Shown piece after piece: positions 11,521-24,261 of a stretch of 64,000 nucleotides of DNA. Origin of the DNA: Fragum whitleyi (lineage: Eukaryota > Mollusca > Bivalvia > Cardiida > Cardiidae); the NCBI GenBank assembly GCA_948146395.1, contig OX411558.1, forward strand, positions 36,964,850 to 37,028,849, in the 5' to 3' direction. The first letter of the stretch is position 1; every line of letters starts with the position of its first letter. Both the position numbers and the translations under genes were made by a program. The notes below the pieces were generated by a model. The model had not been told where the DNA came from. It saw only the letters and a list, made by a program, of their open reading frames with translations, and ran no database searches.

Positions 11521-12455
11521 ATTACGCTACAAAATGGTTACAACGCAAAGTATATAACAAACTGAATGAAATCATTTTGCTTTCAAAAAATAGGTACAAC
11601 ATGCTTATTGAGCCTATATCGTTACCAACAATAACTGAAAATACAAATATTTGAAATTTCATTTTGTTATCCTTGGATGTTTGTACATGTTTATGTCTGG
11701 AGTTTTTGCGTCTATTTTCTCTTTTAGGTCACTTGAGCACAGCCTTCTCAAGGGAAGCTTATAGGATCACCCTGAGTTTGTTTTTAACAATCTGAAAGTT
11801 TCTTAACCACTGGAGCCATTGCAATGAAAGTTTGCTAGTATGATCCTAATAATAAAAACAAAATTAAAAAAATACATGAAATAAAAAAATCATTTCTTGT
11901 TTTTTGTTTGCTTTTCCTTCCAAAAAGCCTTCGCCAAAACGTTTCAATGAACATCCAAATATTGTCAGGCCTGATATTATGGTTGCAGATTAAGTGGGGT
12001 AATTTTTTTCGCCTAAAACCCTTTAGTACCAAAAGCCTTTATCTTTTCTTCTCTTTCAATTTTGAAAATGTTCTATTTGTATGTTAAGCACATAATTTTG
12101 AAAATTATTTTGGCCATCCTGCAATTGCTGTATTATTGCACATGGGTTTTTTGTTTGTACATTTTTTCCTCTGCGTGAGGTGCAAACACTAAGCAACCTA
12201 GACAGTTACTTTGTATAAGTAGAGGATTGCCTAACTCTAATACCTTATTTATCTACAAATCGCATAGTGAATACTCGGTCAGACTGTGCGGATGCACAGA
12301 CTGGACAGTGTCTTTGCTTTGCGCACATTTGATATTGTTGGAAATGTACAGACTCATTTGTCTTTGGCCTAGTCTAATACGCCGAACTCCTAGCCTGCCT
12401 AGCTTGTAAATTGAACTCCCAGTTTCTATAATTACTTGGTCATCAGCAAAGAGAT
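11521..12455. other. No recognised feature
   Basis: AT-rich sequence; the short frames here resemble nothing known. Confidence 0.4.
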
Positions 12456-12459
12456 ATGA

Positions 12460-12680
12460 AAGGCATGTCAACATTAATTGAAATGAATACGCTGTTTGTC
12501 CATCAAATGGAGAGATTATTCGTTCAAATATCGTTAAGCTTGACACATTCCGTCATTTTGAACTCGTTAGTACTAATATGAGCTTAAATAGGACATACTC
12601 GTGTTAGAGAACAATAATGAACACAAAGTTGTAAACTTAATTTATTATTTTGCAACAAACAAGTACTTGTAAATAGTTCT
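12460..12680 (+). repeat. Duplicated block anchor X (copy 1)
   Basis: Matches 42765-42965 on the same strand (TTAATTGAAAT, CCATCAAATG, ATATGAGCTTAA, GGACATA/GGGCATA, GGAACA.TAATGA). A short piece also recurs near 36805-36850. The Tc1 element follows immediately in this copy only. The 97-codon reverse frame at 12253-12546 overlaps it and is not conserved. Confidence 0.6.
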
Positions 12681-12692
12681 CATGGTCTTATG

Positions 12693-14010
12693 TATACTGC
12701 TCAAAGTTTGCTAAGCACCAAACTTTTTCGCTGACCTACAGTAGCTGATTTAAATAAAAAATCGTGTTCGTGTTTAAAATTGTACAATAATGTATTGACA
12801 AGATATCTTATGTATACATTACCAAATTGGACACGCAATTTGGCGCGAGACTCGTGTAAAATGAGGAACCCCGTTTCTTACCTGTCCTTTCTCATTTTCT
12901 TCATGTACAGGTTGCGTGTAGATGCTTAGTTTCTGTTTTTTTAGTACTTTAGTAGTTTTTGGTAATTCAAGCCCGAAGGAACAGGTTTACTACGGCAACG
13001 CAGCCAAGTTTTGACCTTGAAAACGCCTCGGGAGTGCGAGTTTCGACTCAAACCATACGAACACGGCCGCATGAGCATAAACTGAGGTCAAGAAGACCAC
13101 GTATTCGTATTCTGCTATCCCGAGTTCATTGTCGGCGTCGGTTAACATCGAACCACATTGGCTGGCGCATAAGACGCTGGAGCCCCGTGCTATTCACGGA
13201 TGAGTCCAGGTATTGCCTGAACTACACTGACAGGCGGGCAAGGGTGTGGAGAAGGCCGGGGGCAAGGTTTCATGCAGCAAACATTGCTGAGCACGATCAT
13301 TATTGGGGTGGGTCCATCATGGTTTGGGGTGGCATCAGCTTGGATGGGCGGACTGATCTTGTTATTTTAGAAAGAGGTACTCTGGCAGATCGTAGGTACA
13401 TTGGTAAAATCACCAATACCTACGTAAGATTTTCGCTGGTGCTATTAGGGATGGATTCATTTTAATGGATGATAATGCCCGGAAACATACGGAACATATA
13501 GTCCAAGAGTATTGCCAAGAAGAGGACTTACAAACTCGCTCACCGGACTTAATTCCGAAAGAGCATTTGTGGAATGAGCAACAGGTCTGAGTTTTGGCTC
13601 GCCAGGTCCAGCCAAGGACACTCCAGAAGCTCCGCCACATCCTTAGAGAAGAATGGTCTGCTATTCCCCAAAGAGTAATCAAGAACTAAATCAGGAGTAT
13701 GCAGAGGCGCTGTCAGGCTGTTATTGACAGTGGCGGCTCTCATACTCGTTATTGAACGAAATTCAATTGAAAAAACAACCTTTTTGGGTTAAATTCGATT
13801 TAACAGACCAATTTCTAGGGTCACCCTGTTTGGTCTTTAAAGTCCTTTTATCATTTAAAGTCTTCTTGTCATTATAAAGCTTTATTTTCTTCTGAAAATG
13901 TGATAAACTCATAACAATCGACTATTTTCCAACATTCTTATAATCAAATTTCTTTTTGTCCTCAAATTATAGCATAAAAAAGTTTTGGTGCTAAGCAAAA
14001 CCATAATGAA
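12693..14010 (+). mobile_element. Tc1/mariner-superfamily element, dead
   Basis: An element of about 1.3 kb bounded by decayed inverted repeats. The left repeat reads TTTGCTAAGCACCAAACTTT (12707-12727) and the right one is the inverse of TTTTGCTTAGCACCAAAACT (about 13980-14002). The outermost bases and TA duplications cannot be fixed because the right end is eroded. It contains one broken transposase gene. Confidence 0.75.
12959..13690 (+). pseudogene. Tc1-like DD34E-type transposase pseudogene
   Basis: Transposase of the IS630/Tc1/mariner superfamily, which cuts and joins DNA at the element ends with a DDE catalytic triad. The first aspartate is in LFTDESRY (residue 81 of the open frame, nt 13199). 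Next come RVWRRPG and WGGGS/MVWGGIS-type blocks (SIMVWGGISLDGRTDL here). A frameshift near 13425-13435 breaks the frame, then LMDDNARKH (second D at 13471) and SPDLIPKEHLWNE (glutamate at 13561) follow in another frame. Only 29 residues separate the second D from the E, where this group normally has 34, so about five codons are lost. A stop follows at 13588. The N-terminal DNA-binding helix-turn-helix region is missing or unrecognisable. It is clearly inactive. Confidence 0.9.
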
Positions 14011-15435
14011 ACGAGTGTTGTGAGAGAAAAAAACCGTCAACCTTTAAAGGTTTAAAAAATCAATCAATAATTTAGTATTTACATAGAGTCGTCTTTCAAA
14101 GCTAGAGCCATTAGAGATATCCTCTTCTTACACATGTGTAGTATCACATTTTAGGTGGAAGAGGAAAATAGCGTTTAATGAAAGAAGTGAATAATTTTAG
14201 GTATCTCTGTTCCAAAAAACCTCGCTTTATCAAAATTTAACAAAATTTGTCCGATGAATTTTTTGTCAAATTTTGATATTTTTTTCTCAAATTCTATTAA
14301 CAGAGAAAGTTTTAAAAACTTTCACCGCACCGTTTGATTAATTTGCGATCTATTGGTATATAATGATAAAAATTTCCAGACGTGTCCAATAGCTTTTGAG
14401 GAATAGGCCCTCGAAATTTCATTTCAATACACCGAGAACTTCGCGGTACACATAAATTTTCCTAACACATGTGTTGCTGATCTATGACCTCAATAGGAAT
14501 TACGTCGACGTCGCTATTAATAAACACTCATTTTTTTCTAAGATTTTATCGCAAGCTCGACATTATGACGTAACTATTAATTAGCACGTTAAAAGACTAT
14601 TTGTGGGTGCAGTGATCAGTTCAAATAAAATCGGAAAATTCAAATGAAAATTTATAAAAAATGAAAAATCTTTTCGACATTTACTTTTTGATATACATTA
14701 AAATTAAAAAAAATATGAAAGTAAAATTGATTAAGGTTAGACTCTCTTCAAAATGTAGCACCGGGCTTTCATTACGATGCCAAATAATATCTGTCATGTG
14801 ATTTTGTTTGAGAGAACTTATCTTAGCATAACCTAGAAAAGAAATGTATTTGGCGAGCATTCTCACATAAACTAAAGGTTTGTATTGTAAAACCAATTTC
14901 GGACCGCATAGGTAAAAAGAAATGCGCAAAAAACTATAACCCCTTTGAAATTGTTATAGAAATTAAAAATTAGTGTCGAATCTCCAATTAGTAATTTCCT
15001 CATTGGTTATTTAAAGAATATGAAAACTTTACAATGGAGCCATCTAAAAGGTCAAATGACTCGCTTAGGCCAATAAGACTGTCACATCATTTCGAAATCT
15101 ATCTTTTAATCGCAAAAGAACTGCTTCTGATCAGTTTAAATTCCATACATGATCTTGGCCCGAGACTCAAAGTATTATCAATCTAGAATTGATCTCAAAT
15201 ACCTCATCTACTTATCAAAATGAGGAATAAATAAGCCGAAGCATTTCAAAACCAATACATGAATGGGTTGAACACAACACACGCTAAGATTTTAGCATTT
15301 GACCGTGACCTTGAAATAATGCTACCTGGACCTTTGATTTTAAACATCTTGAAATTCATCAATAAATTTAAGAATTTTGTTTCGCAAAAATTAGGATAGA
15401 CCCAAATACAAAAAGGGACAGCTTCATTCTGTTCG
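14011..15435. other. No recognised feature
   Basis: AT-rich sequence between the Tc1 element and anchor M; nothing recognisable. Confidence 0.4.
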
Positions 15436-15439
15436 ACGC

Positions 15440-16700
15440 AGCATTAAAATAGCAATGAATAGTTCTGGACTGATTCAATTTTCTTTATTAGTGGTTAATC
15501 CGATAGAAATGCAGAATGTGCTTCAAGAGATTCCATTTATTTCAATAACCCTAATTATATATTACCGAGGAAATTTGTTTCCTAGCCGAATGCAATCGAT
15601 TTGTATATATTTTCGTTTTCTTAACAGTGAAATGTATAAACAAAGCCTTTTACTGAAATGCAAACCCGGGAAAAAACTACTATTTTATGCGTTTTTTTTT
15701 TTTTTTTTTTTACTTTCTTTAAATTTATTAGCTCAGCTGTTTTCAGAGAAAACCTATGGCATTACAAAAGCTTTGGTGTTGTCATGGTATTTGTCATTTT
15801 CAGATATCTCTGGCATTGTTAGAGGCATTCACTTGAAACCGTCAAACATGTTCGCTATTAAAAGAGTAACTCATACTATCAAGGTCTGTAAATCTAAATG
15901 ATATTTTTGATGTGTGAATAATGCCCCTTTCTCGACTTTGATCTTTCTCCACTATCCAGCACCCAACAGTGTATGCATCCGTTGATGGTATTTGTGACCA
16001 GACATTTTTAGTCTGGAAGAATTTCAAAATGTCAGACATTCAAACTTCAAAATCTTCGGTCCCTATGGGATTGTACACGCCTATATTACTGAAACATTGT
16101 TGAAAGTGGCGTAAAATTCCATTCAATCAAACGATTGCTAGTCATTTAGCAATCTGGACAGCAACACGTTGTATGAAGAAGGATTTCAGATACCAGTAGC
16201 CAAATGAAACTTCAAGCAGTTATTCCTTTTGGCGTCAAGTGAGAACTCAAGCTGTGTTTAAGCAAACTCGCAGATCTGAACAACTTCTCCAGACTCAAGT
16301 GATTGTCCTCGAAATGTTACTTACAGAAGACATAATTCTGCCAATCAAAAGTCTCGAACATTAACCGATTTACATAAAATATTTGTTTTCGAATTAGAGA
16401 TCAATATAACAAGTGTAATAACAGAACAGGGGAAGGGCTTTCTTGTAAGTGCGTACTGTCAACATTGGTTTAAACGTGAGATATTGCAAGATAAATCTTT
16501 CAACCGCCTACACCCAACAGGTCAACGGCTGCACATAAAAGAGAATTCAGTTATACCGATAAGGGCAACGAACATCGTGATCGATTACGGATATCTGTTA
16601 CAATAAGATGCATCAACTGATATCACTCACAGCGTTTCTCATTTAATCTTTACAGCTTATAAGTTTGATTTCTACGAATTAAGTAAAAAAAGAAATAACC
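15440..16700 (+). repeat. Duplicated block anchors M and P (copy 1)
   Basis: M (15440-15600) and P (16290-16660) match 43640-43800 and 44450-44770 in the same order and strand. Between them, GAGGCATTCACTTGAAA near 15820 pairs with GAGGCATTCGATTGAAA near 44045, and CCACTATCCAGCA near 15950 with the same word near 44158. P also matches 200-500. A 148-codon frame at 15455-15901 begins in M but reads through a poly-T run and diverged sequence. Its partner copy is not open over that length, so I regard it as chance. Confidence 0.65.
16085..16137 (+). repeat. SINE-1 tail fragment
   Basis: ACTGAAACATTGTTGAAAGTGG followed by CGTAAAATTCCATTCAATC is the 3' tail of the SINE-1 family (compare 22270-22313 and 53150-53196). 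Its head and body are missing. Confidence 0.55.
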
Positions 16701-16924
16701 TTCCTAAAACACTTCATACATACCTGGTTTATTGTTCTTTCCCACTGTTTTGTTTAAGGGTGTAAACATTCATGTCTATATATTATGCACACGTCAAAAA
16801 GAACTTAAGACCCATCACTTGAAACGAAACCTTCTTCGAAATGTGAAAAGTGCCGATCCTTGCGAAAGTATGTAGACTGAAAGAAACCTTTTTTTTTTCT
16901 ATTTATACGACCGTGGAAGGTTAG

Positions 16925-17340
16925 GATGTATTATGTATAGGGGACCCGTGGCGTCTGGGTGTACAGTTTCCGGTATCGAATATCGTCCTTTAGCTGTCCG
17001 GACCATAACTGTCACATTATGTACGATTGACTTGAAACTTGGCAGTCAGGTTTTTCTCATGAATATCGTACACAGTGCAAAAGAACCTTTACTCTACCTT
17101 GCTTATTTCTTGAGTTCTTTTCCTTTGTTGTTTTTCACACTTTGTCATCTTGTCTTGTAACGGACGTATCTTGTGACAAATTGCCCCTATGTTGCAGGTT
17201 GCATGACTATGTTACCTTTTTAAATAATGTGAAATTTGCAAAAGTTGATTCAAATTGTATTTTTCAATTTTTGACGAATACCCTTGCGGTGAGCGAGACA
17301 TATTTGTCACCATTACGAGTCGTCTTTTGTTTATAAGTGT
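16925..17340 (+). mobile_element. GTCC-type element, family 5, copy 1
   Basis: The head GTATAGGGGACCCGTGGCGT and the body with CATAACTGTC, GATTGACTTGAAACTTGGCA, CTCATGA and 'cagtgcaaaagaacc' match 39345-39690 closely. The two copies share no coding frame; the 64- and 75-codon frames are incidental. Confidence 0.6.
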
Positions 17341-18555
17341 ATTACATCCAAATTCATCCCATAAATACGGTTAAGATCAGATTGCCTCATGGAAATCTAA
17401 CATATCTATACAACGTGAATAAAGGTGTTTAAGCTTGTTTTTTTGTTGAAATCTAAACCCCGGATATTGCTAAAAATTTTCCCGAAATCCGCCATTTTTG
17501 ACCATAAACACAGGTAACTAAAGCCAAATTCCTTTTTATCCTTGTATCTTATAGCACTAATCAGAATATTTACAAGACCCTTGAACACCATAATTCGTGT
17601 TTGCTATGATAATACATACTCAAATTCCCTGCTCGTTTAGAAAATTTGCCTAACTACTTGGCGTGGACGAAGAAAAACATATACCCCTCTCCTTCATTAT
17701 ACATTTATTAAAAATATGAGAATCTTTTTTAAAAAATCTGAAGTAAATATTTTGAAGAAGAGTGATTAAATTTGATGTCCTGAAAATTTCAGCAAGCCAT
17801 CCCCCACACACACACTTTCAAAACTGACTGAGATATGAACAGAAATAGGTTGAAAAATGAATACTGTGGGTTGCATTTTGTCAGCAATTTGTGTACTGGG
17901 TGTTGAAAATTATTCTGAAGCTTCAGGCTCATTTTGTAGCCTTTTATAAGGCTGAATTAGTGAATAGCTCATACCAAACGATAAAATTACTTGATCATGG
18001 CATCATTGTATATTTCATAAGTATCCTTAATGTATCATCTTAAATTAAAAAGTATATGAAATAGTGCATCTTTTCATTTAGAACAACTGCCTCAATTTAT
18101 ATTTAAATATATATATAAAATTGCTTGGTTTCTGTATTCTTTTTATATGTAAAAAAATGAAAAAAAAAACTCATATGGTCATTGAAAGCGACTTTTAATT
18201 AAGATTTCTATTTCATGTTGGTGAAAATACCTTTTTTTTATATATATCGGGGTTTTAGTGCAAAAACATAATAAGTGTCTATACAGCGTATAGACGACTA
18301 CTTTTTCCTTGGCTCTATCAGAACATTGTATCAAATGTCACATCTGTGTATTATATGATATCGATTGAAATCCATTCATTAACATTGGTTTTATTACCTG
18401 TACTTAGTTGGTAAGACCGGCCGACTGACAGATACACTCATTCACAGAACGAAGAGTATCTGTGGTAAGTAAGCATGCAAATTTCAACTACAATTCAGAT
18501 ATTTTGCAGCTAGGCAACCATCACTATCCATGACTTCCTTTAAATAGGTCTCACC
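17341..18555. other. No recognised feature
   Basis: AT-rich sequence with nothing recognisable. Confidence 0.4.
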
Positions 18556-18559
18556 AAGC

Positions 18560-18775
18560 ACAATATCCCAATTGATAGACCAGCTTATTTCTTCTACTGA
18601 AGCAATCCGCCAAGGGAAGGATAATCAAAAACTAGAGTGGAAAAGCAGCCGGAAGCTTGGAAAAGATATAGTGGTATCACTAGTGTGAGAAATACAGGAA
18701 TCCATATTTAGATGCTCCAACTGCTGCGATATGACAGAAAATTTGTCGAAAGTGGCATTACACCCCATTCAAACA
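18560..18775 (+). mobile_element. SINE-1, diverged copy (no head)
   Basis: The central part CAGCCGGAAGCTTGG...AGTGTGAGAAATACAGGAATCC and the tail GCTGCGATATGACAG...TCGAAAGTGGCAT with CCCCATTCAAAC align with the copies at 22055 and 52973. The tRNA-like head is not recognisable. Confidence 0.6.
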
Positions 18776-19420
18776 AAGAACCTCCTGAAGACAGGATATT
18801 ACCTATCATATGCTCATTGTTGTGAAACAATGGACTTGTGTCACACTGATTTGTCAAATTCTGACTGTCATTCAAATTCTTTATTTTCTTTTAATCTGAT
18901 TCCAAATCCTATCTTTAAAATACTTACCTAATTCCCTACATATTACTTTTTGAATAAAATTCCTTTTAATATCAATCAGAGAAATCATTGCCCAGGATAT
19001 CTACTGAATTCAAATATTTCTTTTATGCAATCTTTTGCTGAATGACATAGAAATATCTGATGAATAGAGAAATAGATCTTAGTTATGTGACACAAAAAAG
19101 ATGTTTAAAAAAAATCAGGAATCTTGCCTAACACATTCATGTTATTCTTTATATAATTGAGACGAACGGTGAAATTGATAATTTCTATATGTCACTCTCG
19201 ATCTCTACTGATATTAGAAATTAGCTTGGTTTGCTGATACTAAAAGAAATCTTTTAATTTTCTTATATTTTGAAAGAAAAATGTGGAAAGCCTGCTGAAA
19301 TTTAAAATGAAGATTGACCTAACCGAGATCCGCAACCATGACCCCGGATATGACATATCAGACCAATTTTACCAAGGGAAAAATAAACAGATTCATGTTT
19401 ACCTCTGCGAAGCATTTAGT
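18776..19420. other. No recognised feature
   Basis: AT-rich sequence; nothing recognisable. Confidence 0.4.
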
Positions 19421-20714
19421 TTTTAGCTCACCTGAGCACGAAGTGCTCAAGGTGAGCTATTGTGATCGAGCTGCGTCCGTCGTCCGTCAACATCTTGTGT
19501 GCACTCTAGAGGTCACATTTTTGGACCAAATGTCTTGTAACTTGGTCACATTGTTTGTCTCTATCAAATCTAGGTTAATTTAGAAATTGGGTCAAGTGGG
19601 GTCAAAAATAGGGTCAAGGGGTCAAATCTTAGAAAAACCTTGTGTGCAGTCTGAAGGCCATATTTTTGGTCCAAAAGTCTTGAAACTTGGTCACAATGTT
19701 TGTCTCCATCAAATCTCGGTCAAGTTCGAAATTGGGTCAAGTAGGGTCAAAAATGGGTTCAAGGGATCAAATCTTAGAAAAACCTTGTGTGCGCTTTAAA
19801 GGCCATATTTTTGGCCCAAATGTCTTGAAACTTGGTCACAATGTTTGTCTCCATCAAATCTCGATCAAGTTCGAAATTGGGTAAAGTGGGGTCAAAAATT
19901 GGGTCAAACTTAGAAAAACCTCGTGTGCACTCTAGAGGCCATATTTTTGGTCCAAATGTCTTGAAACTTTGTCAGAAACTTTGTCTTCATCAAATCTCGG
20001 TCAAGTTCAAAATTGGGTCAAGTCGGGTCAAAAACGGGGTCAAGGGGTAAGATCTTAGAAAACCATTGTGTGCACTCTAGAGGCCATATTTTTGGTCCAA
20101 ATTTCTTGAAACTTGGTCAGAATCTTTATCTTCATCAAATCTCTGTCAAGTTCAAAATTGGGTCAAGTGGGGTCAAAAACGAGGTCAAGGGGTAAGATCT
20201 TAGAAAAACCTTGTGTGCACTCTAGAGGCCATATTTTGGTCCAAATTTCTTGAATCTTGGTCAGAATGTTTGTCTCCATCAAATCTCGGTCAAGTTCGAA
20301 ATTGGGTCAAGTGGGGTCAAAAATAGGGTCAAGGGGTAAGATCTTAGAAAAATCTTGTGTGCACTCTAGAGGCCATATTTTTGGTTCAAATGTCTTGAAA
20401 CTTGGTCAGAATGTTTGTCTCAATCAAATCTGAGTCAAGTCTGAAATTGGGTCAAGTGGGGTTTAAATTGGGGTCAATCTTAAAAAAAAATGTTTACTCA
20501 AATATCTTGAAAATTGATCAGAATGTTTGTATGAAACCTAGGTCAAGTTTGAAATTGCCTTGAAATCTTACACAAGTTTGATAGAGGGTCAAAAACGTTT
20601 TTTAGTACTTTAGAGGCAACATTTTCAACTGAAATGTTTTCTTCTTGATCTCTTTGACTTTTGTTAAGCCATGCATCAGGTGAGCGTTTTAGGGCCAATG
20701 GTCCTCTTGTTTCT
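19421..20714 (+). mobile_element. Hairpin-headed GTCC element, family 1, with a 7-unit 145-bp tandem array
   Basis: The 5' end is a hairpin (AGCTCACCTGAGCAC, short loop, GTGCTCAAGGTGAGCT; 19425-19458), followed by ATTGTGATCG and CGTCCGTCGTCCGTC. Then come seven units of about 139-145 bp starting near 19493, 19639, 19783, 19922, 20066, 20209 and 20354, plus a decayed eighth. Each has TGTGTGCACTCTAGAGGCC, TCTTGAAACTTGGTCA, TTTGTCTCCATCAAATCT and GGGTCAAG words. The right end is AGGGCCAATGGTCCTCTTGTTT (20692-20713). The several frames of 60-81 codons across the array repeat one another and are not genes. A shorter reverse copy lies at 24262-24806. Confidence 0.8.
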
Positions 20715-21945
20715 CTCTAAAACTAGAGTTACTTTCCATCTTTCTATCGATTTCAATTTCTCAAATTACTGACCGAAATAAAAGATTAGTCAAAGATGAT
20801 TCCAAATTGTTGAAAACAGTATTTATCAATGGAATGATCCTTGATTACTCTCTTGGGCAGCTAGAAAATCTAAATATTTGAAAAACTTCCAAATCCAAGC
20901 CAAATCTCAATATTTCAAGATTGCATGATAGGTATTTTTAAACGTTGTGGCTTTATTAAAGACATACAGTCAATACCAATTCTCAAACATGCAAGTATTT
21001 GAAGAAAACAAGATCATTTACAGTGCAATAATCAGTACCTTTTTCTGCAATGTCCAGTCCACTTAAAAAAATGGAGAAACCAATCCCCAGTACCCTAATA
21101 ATTTGACACAGGTCAACGTCAAATGACCAAAACTTGGTCAAATTTTAACGAACACAGCTCATATTTTCAGAATGTTTTCTTTGATAACTTCTTAAAAGAT
21201 TGCTCGCTTCAGTTTTCCTAATAATATTTATTTTTCGTCTTGTGATTGAATAAATAGGTGAGGGGTATGGATTTTGAGTAAGGGGTGCACTGTGTAAGTT
21301 ATCTAAATTGTAGACACAATATGCCATTTATGATTGGCTTCCCTGGTCTGATTACATAACCCATTTATAGAAAATTAGAAAAAAAGTTTCACTTGTTTAA
21401 AATCGTTACGTCACCGCAGCCATTTTTATATGCAATATCCGGGGTCAGTTCCCACCCGGTTTAAAAATAACGACGTCATCTGAAAAAATATTCCAATTCA
21501 AGAATTTCTTTTAAGCTTATTTTTAAATGGTTTTTAACCGGATCGATTTGGCGTCTAATGTACCAATTAAATAATCAATGACAAGAATTGAACATTAAAT
21601 CGACACTCCAACGTTTCCACATTTGTGTCCATTTATGTGGATATCTTACAGGTTCGTAGCATCCTCATACTTGCACTTTTATATTTTCGAGTCCGGTTAA
21701 CTCAGTTACTCGTTGGGCTTTCATTTGTAGGCGCATGATTTCGATATCAGGATTTCGTGCTTCAAAAGGTGTCAGAAACTATAGGAAACTATGATGGACA
21801 TCATTTGCCAGGACCAATCTATAATACTGTTAAAGGCGGCGTTTATCACAATTCATACAAACCCACAAAATCCATTTGTACAGTTAAGAGCACATTGCAG
21901 TTGACGCGGTGAATGATTGGGATGAGTAAAAATTAAATGCAATTA
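20715..21945. other. No recognised feature
   Basis: No exon or shared element seen, apart from a phrase near 21650 (TTACAGGTTCGTAG) that recurs near 22720 as TTACAGGCTCGTAG. Confidence 0.35.
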
Positions 21946-21990
21946 AAGAAAAGTTGGACGAAATTAGCGATATTTATTACTTCCATTTAA
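21946..21990 (+). repeat. Duplicated block anchor G (copy 1)
   Basis: GTTGGACGAAATTAGCGATA then TTTATTAC matches 609-660, 45132-45170 and, less closely, 25420-25450 and 49755-49795. Confidence 0.5.
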
Positions 21991-22054
21991 AAAATTAAAT
22001 CGCACTTTTCTAAACATGATTTTCCTTGTTTTCAAAAACAAACTACAAGAATTC

Positions 22055-22313
22055 CGCCGTCATCGCGCAGTTGGTAGCGCGTCGGGCTGTCAATCTAGAG
22101 GTCTAGGATTCGATCCCCGACGGCGGCTCCCATCCTTTCCGACTTTTTGACTCTCACCAATGGGGTGATTATCCTAGACCTATGTGAGAAAGAAGCTGGA
22201 GGCTAGGAAAGGGTGTAATGGTAGTACTGGTGAGAGAAATACCAGGACTGATTGTTAGGTGATAAAGCCGCCGCGGTATAACTGAAAAACTCCATTCAAT
22301 CAATCAATCAACA
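22055..22313 (+). mobile_element. SINE-1, full-length copy with tRNA-like head
   Basis: The head (22055-22128) keeps tRNA layout: D arm GCGC-AGTTGGTA-GCGC, an anticodon-position loop CTGTCAA (GTC), a T-arm box GGATTCGATCC, and ends GCCGTCA/CGGCGGC that only partly pair. By sequence the D arm is closest to elongator tRNA-Met although the anticodon position reads Asp. The middle (GCTGGAGGCTAGGAAAGG, GTAGTACTGGTGAGAGAAAT) and the tail (CCGCCGCGGTATAAC, CTCCATTCAATCAATCAATC) recur at 52973, 60450 (reverse), 18560, 47655 and, in part, 16085 and 41325. It is a pol III type retroposon, not a working tRNA. Confidence 0.75.
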
Positions 22314-23055
<742 letters not shown>

Positions 23056-23749
23056 TAGCAATGGACACATGGCGTCATTTTTTCCTGCCCAATGAATTTT
23101 TTTCTTGCTGTAGATTAATATTGTGTAGTCATTTTATCAAAATTTGAAGGTACCTTTCCATGCTCGTTTTCATACTAGAGATATCTGCCCTTGAGTGGTA
23201 TTGGCCATTTTTTAGTAAAGCGGTTATATTCGTTTTAGCTCTAGTATAAACTCAGTACCAGCTTGTATCTATAAAACACATACATTTTGATAGACATTAT
23301 ACATGTACACAATGGACTTTGCCAATAAAATCTCTTTTTGATCAATTGCACATCTTGCCTTCAAAGGTTAAAATGCACTAATTGTTGTATTTTTCCGGGT
23401 TAAAAATGCAACAAAAAACCTTTTTTTTTTAAAAGAAATTACCCAATGATTTTTTCTTATTTTCCGATATGTTTAAAACCCATATTTTTCCTATTTTTGT
23501 CAAAAAATTCACCATAACTTTCGATGCAAATAAGAAAGTTTTCGTTATTTTAAAGTGCCCCCCTTGATTGAATGACGCTCCTAACGCATTTTTATTAAAT
23601 TTAAGTTAAATTTTATGATCCAGTCATTCAATTGATATCAAATGTTGAAAAGAAGCTAAATTATGAAATCCTACCGTCATTATTCTACGTTATTTCCATA
23701 AGCAAAATCTTACGAAAACCGGTTTTTTAAACAACGCGCAAAAAGAGCT
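23056..23749. other. No recognised feature
   Basis: AT-rich sequence; nothing recognisable. Confidence 0.4.
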
Positions 23750-23965
23750 TAGCAAGCAAAGTAGCTCAGTTTTGATCGATGAGAAAGAATTATGGTGACA
23801 ATACAATTCAGCATTATACTTCTAGCTTTATGCCACAAGGGAAATACTCGTGTTAATCTTTCGTCAAAGCCTTTGATGTCAGTGTTCTACTTTTAAGCTT
23901 TTACCCTGTGTACGCCATGTAATCACCTGCACAACATTTTTTGAAAGGATTTGTCTGTATTAGAA
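23750..23965 (+). repeat. Duplicated block anchor Y (copy 1)
   Basis: Matches 46405-46640 closely: CTTAGCAAGCAAA, CAGTTTTGATCGATGAGAAA, ATTATACTTCT, GGGAAAT.CT and TTTTACCCTGT. Indels that are not multiples of three separate the copies, so I read it as non-coding. Confidence 0.7.
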
Positions 23966-24261
23966 TATCTTAACACCTAACACGAATTCTTTGAGAAGAC
24001 GTTTTTGATATTAGATGATTATTTGCGCTCCGTTATGATAATCAAAGTACTGAAAGTACTGATAAGTTGGAATGCGTTCAAGAGACGGTGACCTCAAACT
24101 ACTAACGAAGCTCACGCCTCCCGCCCACCACAGGTGATCACATAATACGTCTCGTCTTTTGACGGGCGTATATAAATCAATGTATTTCGACAACGAGAGA
24201 CGCTTAAACCTCTGAATCGCTTTACAGACCTGAATCTGATGAAAGAAAATTGATAACAAGG
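23966..24261. other. Unrecognised stretch
   Basis: Contains ATCAAAGTACTGAAAGTACT at 24041-24060, a motif found inverted near 52330 and 55385. An 82-codon reverse frame at 24011-24259 resembles nothing I know. Confidence 0.35.

Noticed and set aside
12253..12546. 97-codon reverse frame over anchor X
   Set aside because: The homologous segment at 42765-42965 does not keep the frame.
15455..15901. 148-codon open frame starting in anchor M
   Set aside because: It crosses a poly-T run, its sister copy at 43663 is stopped after 43 codons, and no domain is recognisable.
19338..20195. Series of 60-81-codon frames that look like a repeat protein
   Set aside because: They are the translation of a 145-bp non-coding tandem array in shifting frames, with no common reading frame.
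22055..22128. Working tRNA-Asp or tRNA-Met gene
   Set aside because: The acceptor and T stems have several mismatches and the segment continues into a SINE body found in other copies.
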